NCBI GenBank assembly: GCA_903913645.1
Contig: CAIWMA010000476.1
Location: 1 to 43,787, forward strand
Source of the DNA: an uncultured Bacteroidales bacterium
GTDB taxonomy: Bacteria > Bacteroidota > Bacteroidia > Bacteroidales > UBA4417
DNA: 43,787 nucleotides
Reading direction: 5' to 3'
Shown here: one piece after another, positions 34,813 to 42,022 of the stretch
Layout of the letters: every line of letters starts with the position of its first letter
Position numbering within the stretch: the first letter of the stretch is position 1
The notes under the pieces: generated by a model
Databases searched by the model: none
Told to the model about the DNA's origin: nothing
Seen by the model: the letters and a program-made list of their open reading frames with translations, nothing else
Program-made: the position numbers and the translations under genes

Positions 34813-35562
34813 TTATTTTGAAATAGGAATAGAGCTTATTTTTTGTAACCCCCCGGCAGTCTGTTTATATTGATGAAGTCCATCGGTACCGATCACGATA
34901 ACCCTGCCTGGCTGGTGTATTACATCCTGTGCATTGATATTACTGAAGTAATTGATCTGTACAGGGTTTTGTTTGTCTGCTACATTAAGGACTTTCAGTC
35001 CCTGATCGCACACATACAGAGTATCATTAGCTATATCCAGACCAAGTGGAGTAGATAAATTAATGGTTTTTACCAGTTGCGGCGAATCAAGATTTTTGAT
35101 ATCAATTATCTGCAAGTCGTTTGTACCATTGAAGCAACGCTGGTTACCGGTGTTCAAGGTTACATATGCATAATCATCCTGCGCCACCACCGGGTCGCAC
35201 GAGCGAATATGCTGAAAATAGGTTACTTGCTGCGGGTTTGACGGGTTACTCAGATCGTAAACAAACATACCCGTTTCAGTGCCTAGCAAAAGGGAATTCT
35301 TATATGGATAAATCGTTTCGGCGTAGATCCCCATGGAATTAATGGCTACTTTTTGGGGATGTTCAGCATCAGCAAGACTTATGGTGTGAAGTGACGACTG
35401 GTCAACTGTATATAAATAGTTGCCGGAAATGGTAAACCGTGCCAGCGATCCCCCTTTTCCTGAAACATCAGCACCACCGGCATTGTCTTTCTCGCTCATT
35501 GAACAGGCTGCCATTATGAAAGGAATGGCAGTAAGCAAAAAGTAAATTTTTATCTTTTTCAT
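34813..35562 (-). CDS. LVIVD-repeat beta-propeller lipoprotein
   Basis: This 249-residue lipoprotein (lipobox MAAC, Cys 20) is built of LVIVD-like propeller blades: GNYLYTVDQSSLHTISLAD, LLLGTETGMFVYDLSNPSNPQ, VAQDDYAYVTLNTGNQRC, DLQIIDIKNLDSPQLVKTI and TLYVCDQGLKVLNVADKQNPV. Together with the upstream 170-residue protein it resembles the C-terminal half of longer single-chain Bacteroidota LVIVD proteins. Function is unknown, probably a cell-surface binding scaffold. It starts 11 bp after the upstream gene. Confidence 0.82.
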   Translation of the reverse strand: MKKIKIYFLLTAIPFIMAACSMSEKDNAGGADVSGKGGSLARFTISGNYLYTVDQSSLHTISLADAEHPQKVAINSMGIYAETIYPYKNSLLLGTETGMFVYDLSNPSNPQQVTYFQHIRSCDPVVAQDDYAYVTLNTGNQRCFNGTNDLQIIDIKNLDSPQLVKTINLSTPLGLDIANDTLYVCDQGLKVLNVADKQNPVQINYFSNINAQDVIHQPGRVIVIGTDGLHQYKQTAGGLQKISSIPISK

Positions 35563-35573
35563 ACTTCCGGTTT

Positions 35574-36086
35574 TTAGCTTTTCTTTTTCCAGGCTACAAG
35601 TATTCCGTTATCTGGTCTGAACTGGTTAATATAATATGGTGACCAGTATCCGTCGGGCGATTCGGTTTCAGGAAATATGTTTACAATTCTATCAGTGACC
35701 TGAATACTGGCAAAATTGTCGGTTGTTTTCAATGCGATCAGGTCAATGGCATTGTCGGCATAAAGAATATTGTCCTTCATGGCCATATCAATGCAACCGT
35801 CGATATGCAGAAAAGCTAAATTTATCGGAGCTTCCGGGTTGCTGTTATCAATTACATGAATTCCTTTGTATTTTTCATTCACAAGGATATACTGACCATA
35901 AAGGTAAATTTTGCCAGTTTTATGAAGCGGTTGGGCAGCTTCAATTTTCACTGCATTTTCCATTTCTGATCTTTCCATGTAAACCGGTGTGTAATCGCCA
36001 TAAACTACGGGTTCCGAACTGGAAAGTAAAATTCCTGTACCAATACACAATAAGGTGAAAAGTACCGAGAAAAGATTTTTTTTCAT
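35574..36086 (-). CDS. Exported LVIVD-like protein, N-terminal half of a propeller
   Basis: This 170-residue first gene of the operon has an N-terminal hydrophobic signal (MKKNLFSVLFTLLCIGTGILLSSS), but no lipobox cysteine. The mature part contains YTPVYMERSEMENAV, a blade GKIYLYGQYILVNEKYKGIHVIDNS and a blade MKDNILYADNAIDLIAL. It stops after NGILVAWKKKS. In relatives I recall, such sequence is followed in the same chain by the kind of blades encoded by the next gene. Its own signal sequence suggests the two halves are exported separately and may assemble into one propeller. Confidence 0.72.
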   Translation of the reverse strand: MKKNLFSVLFTLLCIGTGILLSSSEPVVYGDYTPVYMERSEMENAVKIEAAQPLHKTGKIYLYGQYILVNEKYKGIHVIDNSNPEAPINLAFLHIDGCIDMAMKDNILYADNAIDLIALKTTDNFASIQVTDRIVNIFPETESPDGYWSPYYINQFRPDNGILVAWKKKS

Positions 36087-36144
36087 TTGAGCAGAGTCTT
36101 AAAATCAATATTGATCGTGCTACTTCATATATATTGTACACCTC

Positions 36145-36162
36145 TCAGGGCTTTTACCCTGA
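36145..36162. promoter_or_regulatory. Short dyad upstream of the propeller operon
   Basis: TCAGGG (36145-36150) and CCCTGA (36157-36162) are perfect 6-bp arms with a 6-bp spacer, 59 bp upstream of the operon's first ATG. It could be an operator or an incidental hairpin. Confidence 0.3.
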
Positions 36163-36292
36163 TATCAACCAGCAATTTATTACAAACTAAAAAAGCATTT
36201 AAAAATATAAGGAAGCTCAATATATTTACCTGCAATTTACAATCTATTCATGAATCCGGAGTATAAATAAATACAATCTGGCTTAAAAGTTT

Positions 36293-36300
36293 TACCTTCG
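36293..36300 (+). promoter_or_regulatory. -7-like box upstream of the FKBP gene
   Basis: TACCTTCG is followed by CA, a common variant of the TAnnTTTG box. A transcript from it would include the 28-codon leader frame and then the FKBP gene. Confidence 0.4.
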
Positions 36301-36326
36301 CAGCCCAAAAAGATAAAAATCAATTT

Positions 36327-36413
36327 ATGAAACGAGCCACGGCAATAATTTTGCCATACAGAAGAATAATTCTTCCTGGCGAGTTCCATGTGACCGTAAA
36401 AATTAAAAGATAA
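36327..36413 (+). CDS. Possible 28-residue basic leader peptide upstream of FKBP
   Basis: ATG 36327 opens 28 codons ending in TAA 36411-36413, only 3 bp before the FKBP ATG at 36417. The product (MKRATAIILPYRRIILPGEF and then VTVKIKR-type end) is strongly basic. The close stop-start spacing would allow translational coupling. No homologue is recognised, and it could be a chance frame. Confidence 0.3.
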   Translation: MKRATAIILPYRRIILPGEFHVTVKIKR

Positions 36414-36416
36414 CAC

Positions 36417-37001
36417 ATGAAAGACATCAGTTACGCTTTAGGCTTAAGTATTGCAAGCAATTTAAAAAATTCAGGTGTAGAAGCACTTGATATTGAACAT
36501 TTCACAAAAGGCCTGAACGCTATTTTAAACAATGAGGAAATCAGCATGTCGCCTGATGAGGTGAACCATATACTTAACGAATTCTTCGAAGGTATGCAGA
36601 AAAAGGACGAAGGCAAAAACAGCGAAAGCGGAAGTGCTTTCCTGTCGGAAAACAAAAACAAACCTGGTGTGGTTACTTTGCCAAGCGGACTGCAATATTC
36701 GGTTATTACCGAAGGAGCAGGCATAAAAGCTTCAGCAAAAAACCAGGTAAAGGTTCATTATACAGGAACTCTTATCGACGGAACAGTATTCGACAGCTCG
36801 GTTAGCCGTGGCGAACCTGCTACTTTTGGTGTAACCCAGGTTATTTCAGGTTGGGTCGAAGGGTTGCAGCTTATGTCGAAAGGCGCTAAATACAAATTCT
36901 TCATTCCTTCGAATCTCGCTTACGGATCACAAGGTGCAGGTAAGGTAATCGGCCCAAATGCAACATTGATTTTTGAAGTTGAATTACTGGAGATTATGTA
37001 A
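36417..37001 (+). CDS. FKBP-type peptidyl-prolyl cis-trans isomerase
   Basis: This 194-residue protein has an N-terminal helical FKBP_N-type dimerisation region (residues 1 to about 80, SYALGLSIASNLKNSG through LNEFFEGMQKKDEG). A classical FKBP domain follows (about 105-194): VKVHYTGTLIDGTVFDSS, VISGWVEGLQLMSKGAKYKFFIPSNLAYG and a final TLIFEVELLEI strand. It catalyses proline isomerisation during protein folding. No signal peptide is present, so it is cytoplasmic, like the FklB/FKBP22 arrangement. It ends at a strong terminator. Confidence 0.94.
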   Translation: MKDISYALGLSIASNLKNSGVEALDIEHFTKGLNAILNNEEISMSPDEVNHILNEFFEGMQKKDEGKNSESGSAFLSENKNKPGVVTLPSGLQYSVITEGAGIKASAKNQVKVHYTGTLIDGTVFDSSVSRGEPATFGVTQVISGWVEGLQLMSKGAKYKFFIPSNLAYGSQGAGKVIGPNATLIFEVELLEIM

Positions 37002-37041
37002 TTCCTGAGACGACTTTTTAGTTTTAGAAATCCGAAATAAC

Positions 37042-37076
37042 AAAAAACCTTCCTGAGTAATTCAGGAAGGTTTTTT
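37042..37076. terminator. Rho-independent terminator between FKBP and acetate-transporter genes
   Basis: A perfect stem CCTTCCTGA (37048-37056) and TCAGGAAGG (37062-37070) with loop GTAAT is flanked by A6 on the left and T6 on the right. It terminates the FKBP gene on the plus strand and, by symmetry, the convergent transporter gene on the minus strand. Confidence 0.93.
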
Positions 37077-37109
37077 GTTTTACAGCAAATCTGTTCTTCA
37101 ATAAAAAAT

Positions 37110-37673
37110 CTATTTTATAAGTGGGTCTCCCATTTTAAGAACAGTTTTCCCCGCCAGATCATTGATAACAATCGCAGCCATCATATACCAGGCTGAGCCT
37201 GCGCATATAATAAGCTCATAACCGGCAATAACATTGAAGACTGGATCGCCGAAGTGGCCAATATCGAGAAGAATAAAACCTAAAAGTAAGGTGCCGAAAG
37301 TAACTACCATTGCAGTATGAACGCGCAACGAAGCTACAAACATTATTGCCGTATACAGGGTCCAGGCTACGAGGTAAAACCCGATATCTGTTTTCGAGGC
37401 TTCATAGATTTTAAACACATTCAACATCCAGATAACACCCAGCCCGATCCAGAATGAACCATAGGCCACAAAGGCACTGTATCCAAAATTATTCCCCGTT
37501 TTCTGCTCCTGGAACCCGGCAATCATCTGTGCCAGACCGCCAAAAATAAATCCCATGGCTACAACCGGGCCAAGGCCCATTAATCCAATATTATGAAATT
37601 GCAATAGCAGGGTTGTCATACCAAAGCCTGCCAGCCCGACCACGGCCGGATTTCCGTTTTTCTTTTCTGTCAT
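37110..37673 (-). CDS. Acetate uptake transporter, GPR1/FUN34/YaaH family
   Basis: This 187-residue protein has six membrane helices and the family's N-terminal signature NPAVVGLAGFGMTTLLL. GLGPVVAMGFIFGGLAQMIAGFQEQKTGNNFG and the following AFVAYGSFWIGLGVIW are the conserved helix 2-3 region. Homologues (SatP) take up acetate or succinate across the inner membrane with protons. It has a good own promoter and shares the terminator downstream. Acetate as substrate is family knowledge; it is not provable here. Confidence 0.92.
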   Translation of the reverse strand: MTEKKNGNPAVVGLAGFGMTTLLLQFHNIGLMGLGPVVAMGFIFGGLAQMIAGFQEQKTGNNFGYSAFVAYGSFWIGLGVIWMLNVFKIYEASKTDIGFYLVAWTLYTAIMFVASLRVHTAMVVTFGTLLLGFILLDIGHFGDPVFNVIAGYELIICAGSAWYMMAAIVINDLAGKTVLKMGDPLIK

Positions 37674-37698
37674 GGGAATATTTGTTAGTTATGTATTG

Positions 37699-37729
37699 CA
37701 AATTTAAAGAATTGACGGCAGACTGCAAA
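37699..37729 (-). promoter_or_regulatory. Promoter of the acetate-transporter gene
   Basis: On the minus strand TTTG (37726-37729) and TAAATTTG (37699-37706) are separated by exactly 19 bp, matching the Bacteroidota -33/-7 consensus. The ATG is 25 bp downstream. This is the clearest complete promoter in the window. Confidence 0.65.
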
Positions 37730-37921
37730 GTACAGATTCCATTTTGATTGTTAGGAAACGCAGTACAACAGTATTGGGATGATTTTCTTTTGTTTCAGGC
37801 AAATGCAAGAATACGGATAACAATCAGAGTAAACAGGTTTTTATCCATTTTGTTTTGAAAATAACCATCTATAATATATCGGAAAACCAAAACGGATTTT
37901 CCTTGTTCCGAGATTTTTCCT

Positions 37922-37929
37922 TATCTTTG
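37922..37929 (+). promoter_or_regulatory. -7 promoter box of the ComF-like gene
   Basis: TATCTTTG matches the TAnnTTTG consensus and lies 17 bp upstream of the ATG at 37947. A TTG at 37903-37905 is only 16 bp upstream, slightly short for a -33 element. Confidence 0.5.
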
Positions 37930-37946
37930 ATTATCAATATCTGTTT

Positions 37947-38645
37947 ATGAAAATCCCTGGATTTATTGACGATTTCATATCCTTATTGTATCCCAGGGTT
38001 TGTGCAGCCTGCGGCAACTCATTATTCAAACACGAAGAAATCATTTGCACGTATTGTTTGTACCACCTGCCAAAAACCAATTATCACCTTTTAGAAAACA
38101 GCCCGCTGGATCAGGTTTTCTGGGGTAGGGCTCAATTACAAAATACAGCGGCGCTTTACACTTTTCAGAAAAAAAGCAAGGTTCAACACCTCATCCACCA
38201 GTTGAAATACAAGGATCGGATGGATGTTGGCATCTACCTTGGGAAAATCTTGGGAACAGATCTGGCTAAAGCGGAAAGCTTTAAAGATGTTACAAAAGTG
38301 ATCCCTGTGCCCCTACATCCTGAAAAGCAGAGAAAACGCGGCTACAACCAGAGCGAACAATTTGCCATCGGCCTTACAAAAGCTATGAATATAGAGATGG
38401 ATGCCAGTTCTTTTATCCGCACTGTTGACACCACAACCCAAACCCGAAAATCGCGTTTCGCCCGCTGGGAAAATGTAAAAGAAATTTTTAAAGTTACGAC
38501 ACCCGAAAAACTTGCTAACCACCATATACTTCTGGTTGATGATGTAATTACCACCGGTGCCACACTTGAATCGGCCGCGCATATTTTGCTGGCAATTGAA
38601 GGGGTGAGGCTGAGTGTGGCGTGTATTGGTTTTGCAAGGGAATAG
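37947..38645 (+). CDS. ComF-family phosphoribosyltransferase-like protein
   Basis: This 232-residue protein has an N-terminal zinc-finger-like pair CAAC (Cys 19, 22) and CTYC (Cys 34, 37). A type I phosphoribosyltransferase domain follows: VIPVPLHPEKQRKRGYNQS and the PRPP-binding loop LLVDDVITTGAT (VDDVITTGAT at 197-206). Homologues are needed for DNA uptake in competent bacteria, although the exact reaction is unsettled. It is a standalone gene in this window and no other competence gene is nearby. Confidence 0.9.
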   Translation: MKIPGFIDDFISLLYPRVCAACGNSLFKHEEIICTYCLYHLPKTNYHLLENSPLDQVFWGRAQLQNTAALYTFQKKSKVQHLIHQLKYKDRMDVGIYLGKILGTDLAKAESFKDVTKVIPVPLHPEKQRKRGYNQSEQFAIGLTKAMNIEMDASSFIRTVDTTTQTRKSRFARWENVKEIFKVTTPEKLANHHILLVDDVITTGATLESAAHILLAIEGVRLSVACIGFARE

Positions 38646-38690
38646 AGTTTTGGGAACGTGATTGCGGTTTTTAGGGATGGTGCTAGGGAA

Positions 38691-38718
38691 CGACTGAGAG
38701 ACGAAGCGACTGAGAGAC
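38691..38718. repeat. Direct repeat of a 12-bp word downstream of the ComF-like gene
   Basis: CGACTGAGAGAC occurs at 38691-38702 and 38707-38718 (16-bp period). The word is closely related to the reverse complement of the CCCTCAGT repeats at the right end of the window. It lies in a 298-bp gap that otherwise shows nothing recognised. Confidence 0.6.
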
Positions 38719-38943
38719 TGAAGGAAGTGAGAATTTAGGTACCCTATTGTCCAAATATTGGAGTTTTCAAATATTTCAAATGAACAATCACACGCTTCTG
38801 TGCTTTCATAATCATACCAAACAAACTATTGTTGTACATTTATTGCCTGATTGAACATCAGGAATCAGAAGGGAATCTCGCTTCAATAATTCGGATTTTC
38901 AGTAATACCAAAGCTAGTATACGCTTTAAAGAAATGTCTAGAA

Positions 38944-40473
38944 ATGAAAAAATCAATATTAAGCCGCTACGATATTTATAACCGTAAGAGGTATTGGAAA
39001 ATCCTGTTATTTCTTTTTGCTATAGTAATTATTGCATTTTCGCTATGGTATTCCAATGTGCTGGTGAAAAAAATTGCCAGGGACGAACGCATGAAAATAC
39101 ACACCTGGGCCAACGCCTTGCAGACCCGTGCCCGCCTGGTGAATTCGACGCAGAAATTCTTTACTCAGATACAGGAAGACGAGCGTAACAAAGTTGAACT
39201 GTACGCCGAAGCTCAACGAAGATTTGCCAAGGCAGGACTTAACGAAGATGCGACATTCTACCTGAAGATTATTGAGAATAATACGACAATTCCTGTAATT
39301 CTCACTGACAGGCAAGGCAATATGACTGGACAAGCCAATACTGCTTTTAGTTCAGATACCGTTCCAGGTATGCAGGAATACCTGAAAAAAGAGTTTTCCA
39401 AATATCCCCGGATTGTAATCCCTTTGTCGAAAAATGACGTAAACTATATTTATTACCAGGATTCAAAGCTTTTTACAGAAATGCAGGTAGTGCTTAATAA
39501 CCTGGTAAGTGCTTTTTTCAGTGAAGTGGTTAACAACTCTGCTTCGGTACCTGTATTAGTAACCGATAGTACACGTACCCAGGCATTGGCATATGGGCAG
39601 ATTGATACGATACAGATTCATGATTCAACCTATCTGAATCACCTTATTCACGATATGGCTTCCGAAAACGATCCCATCGAAATCAGCATTGCGGGTCAGG
39701 GCAAAACGCTTATTTTTTACAAAGACTCATATGTTTTAACCCAGTTGCGTTATTTCCCGTACATTCAGCTAGCCATTATCGGAATCTTTTTGCTTGTGGC
39801 ATACCTGCTTTTCAGTACCGCAAGGCGTAGTGAGCAAAACCAGGTTTGGGCCGGACTGGCTAAGGAGACAGCGCATCAGCTGGGAACTCCGCTATCCTCA
39901 ATGATGGCCTGGGTCGATTATCTCGAAGCCAAAGACATTGACAGCGAAACTATAGAAGAACTCCGCAAAGATGTAAACCGACTCAATACCATTACCGACC
40001 GGTTCTCGAAAATCGGGTCAAACCCTTCGCTTGTGCCCGAAAACCTGGTGTCAGTGATTTATAGCTCTGTATCGTATCTAAAAACACGCACCTCGCAGAA
40101 AATTACCTATTCCATCAATCTGCCACAAGAACATACGCTTGTGTTGCCGTTGAACCTGCAACTGTTCGAATGGGTTATTGAAAACCTGGTGAAAAATGCA
40201 GTGGATGCCATGACAAGGGCCGGGAAAATCACAATTGATATCATTGAAGAGGAACATGTTGTTAACATTGATATTGCCGATACCGGCAAAGGAATTCCGC
40301 GCAATATGTTCCGGACCATTTTTAATCCTGGGTATACAAGCAAACAGCGAGGCTGGGGATTAGGTTTATCCCTTTCAAAACGGATCATCAACGAATATCA
40401 CAAAGGGAAGATATTTGTAAAAAGCTCAACGCTGGGGAAAGGAACTACGTTCAGAATTGTGCTGAAGAAGTAG
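38944..40473 (+). CDS. Membrane sensor histidine kinase
   Basis: This 509-residue kinase has one membrane helix at about 17-40, a periplasmic sensor region of about 225 residues and a second helix at about 270-292. A HisKA-like segment follows with AKETAHQLGTPLSSM (His 311), then an HATPase with N-box ENLVKNAVDAM, G1 DTGKGIP, and G2 RGWGLGLSLSKRI. All phospho-transfer and ATP-binding motifs are intact. No response regulator lies next to it, so it is an orphan in this window and its partner and signal are unknown. The sensor region resembles no domain I can name. Confidence 0.93.
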   Translation: MKKSILSRYDIYNRKRYWKILLFLFAIVIIAFSLWYSNVLVKKIARDERMKIHTWANALQTRARLVNSTQKFFTQIQEDERNKVELYAEAQRRFAKAGLNEDATFYLKIIENNTTIPVILTDRQGNMTGQANTAFSSDTVPGMQEYLKKEFSKYPRIVIPLSKNDVNYIYYQDSKLFTEMQVVLNNLVSAFFSEVVNNSASVPVLVTDSTRTQALAYGQIDTIQIHDSTYLNHLIHDMASENDPIEISIAGQGKTLIFYKDSYVLTQLRYFPYIQLAIIGIFLLVAYLLFSTARRSEQNQVWAGLAKETAHQLGTPLSSMMAWVDYLEAKDIDSETIEELRKDVNRLNTITDRFSKIGSNPSLVPENLVSVIYSSVSYLKTRTSQKITYSINLPQEHTLVLPLNLQLFEWVIENLVKNAVDAMTRAGKITIDIIEEEHVVNIDIADTGKGIPRNMFRTIFNPGYTSKQRGWGLGLSLSKRIINEYHKGKIFVKSSTLGKGTTFRIVLKK

Positions 40474-40638
40474 TTAATCGTTGATTCGTTAATGGTAAAA
40501 AGTCGAAAAATCATTATTTGACTGTTAAACATAATACTGGTGACCCGTTCACACCTGATTTATTCGAACTTTGATCTTCAGCTTTCAGATTTCCCTACCA
40601 TTTTCTATTAACCAATAACCGTTAACTTTTCATCTCCA

Positions 40639-41772
40639 ATGGCAGGAATATACATCCACATTCCCTTTTGTAAACATAAATGCAATTACTGCAATTTCTA
40701 TTCCCTGGCCAGCACACGGTATATGGACCAGGTTGCTGATGCCATTATTGCTGAGCTGATACAACGAAAAAACTACCTCGAAGGGCAAATTGTTGAAACT
40801 ATCTATTTTGGCGGAGGTACGCCATCCATTATTGAAACTTCTGGTATTGAAAGAATACTGGATGCTATATTTAATAATTGTCTTGTCGGACCCGGAGCCG
40901 AAATAACCCTTGAAGCTAATCCCGATGATCTGACTCCAGCCAAGCTTAATGCACTTAAAAAAGCGGGTATTAACCGGCTTAGCATTGGAATACAATCATT
41001 CCGGCAGGAAGATCTTGTGTTTTTAAGCCGCACGCACTCTTCGGAACAGGTTACCCAATGTATTGCCGATGCAAAGCATGCCGGTTTCCACAACCTGACC
41101 ATCGATTTGATTTATGGCATTCCAACGCTGACAGACGAAGGATGGAATGAAAACCTTCAGAAAGCATTTTCATTTGGTATTCCTCATATATCCGCATATT
41201 CGCTAACTGTTGAAGATAAAACCCCGCTTGAGTTTATGATCCGTAAAGGGAAATTGAAGCCAGTGGACGAAAATCTTTCCCTTTCCCACTTCCATATACT
41301 CTGTCGTATGATGAGGGAACATGGTTACGAACATTACGAAGTATCTAACTTTTGTCTTCCTGGGGCCTATTCAAGGCACAACACTGCTTACTGGCAAGGA
41401 AAACATTATCTCGGACTGGGACCATCTGCCCATTCGTTCAACGGCATATCCCGCAGCTGGAATGTGGCGAACCTTGCGAATTATATCGAAACAGCTACTG
41501 GCGGCGAAGTAAAATCGGAGCAGGAATTATTAAACACGACCACACAGCTGAATGAATATATTATGACATCGCTGCGCACTATGTGGGGCTGCGATTTAGT
41601 GGAGGTTAAGAGGAAATTTGGTGAAGAAATTGCCGAAAATCTGCTACTGGATGCCTTGGCTTTTATTGAGTCTAAACAAATGATATACCAGCAAGGAAAA
41701 CTTGTTTTAACACCCGAAGGTATGCTGTTTGCCGATGGCATTTCTGCACAACTTTTTGGAGATGAGGAATAA
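40639..41772 (+). CDS. hemW: Radical SAM heme chaperone HemW-like protein
   Basis: This 377-residue cytoplasmic radical-SAM enzyme-like protein has a CxxxCxxC cluster motif at the very start (Cys 11, 15, 18 in FCKHKCNYC). IYFGGGTPS, TLEANPDDL, GINRLSIGIQSF and DLIYGIPTLTDEGW follow as in HemW/HemN-like proteins. The C-terminal HemN-like region contains YEVSNFCLPGAYSRHN and HYLGLGPSAHSF. HemW homologues bind heme and are heme chaperones, not the oxygen-independent coproporphyrinogen oxidase they were once named as. The gene has a 165-bp upstream gap and seems to stand alone. Confidence 0.92.
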   Translation: MAGIYIHIPFCKHKCNYCNFYSLASTRYMDQVADAIIAELIQRKNYLEGQIVETIYFGGGTPSIIETSGIERILDAIFNNCLVGPGAEITLEANPDDLTPAKLNALKKAGINRLSIGIQSFRQEDLVFLSRTHSSEQVTQCIADAKHAGFHNLTIDLIYGIPTLTDEGWNENLQKAFSFGIPHISAYSLTVEDKTPLEFMIRKGKLKPVDENLSLSHFHILCRMMREHGYEHYEVSNFCLPGAYSRHNTAYWQGKHYLGLGPSAHSFNGISRSWNVANLANYIETATGGEVKSEQELLNTTTQLNEYIMTSLRTMWGCDLVEVKRKFGEEIAENLLLDALAFIESKQMIYQQGKLVLTPEGMLFADGISAQLFGDEE

Positions 41773-41985
41773 ACACATAATGCTCATGTGATGCAGTGAT
41801 AATACCTTCTTTTCTATTTTAATTGGTTTAATTTAATGGCATGAAACAGACGGAACTTTTTAATTCAGTGCCAAATAAGAACGGGTTAACGGGTTATTTT
41901 TTTAATTGTCCTCATTATCAACAGGATTAGGTTAAAATACGTTAAGCAGTCGTGTTTTGATATACACGAGTTTAGAAATTATTTC

Positions 41986-41993
41986 TAATTTAG
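41986..41993 (+). promoter_or_regulatory. TAATTTAG box upstream of the GH3-family gene
   Basis: TAATTTAG followed by CC fits the same TAnnTTAG pattern as the boxes at 24883, 26263 and 27777, ending 29 bp before the ATG at 42023. No -33 match is evident. Confidence 0.3.
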
Positions 41994-42022
41994 CCATCTA
42001 TAAATATTAATTATCAGAAGTC

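Larger units (their letters stand above)
36087..36416. other. 330-bp divergent region between the propeller operon and the FKBP gene
   Basis: It contains a short GC-rich hairpin TCAGGG-CTTTTA-CCCTGA at 36145-36162, about 60 bp upstream of the propeller operon, and a TACCTTCG promoter-like box at 36293-36300. A 28-codon upstream frame abuts the FKBP gene. The rest is AT-rich without recognised features. Confidence 0.5.
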
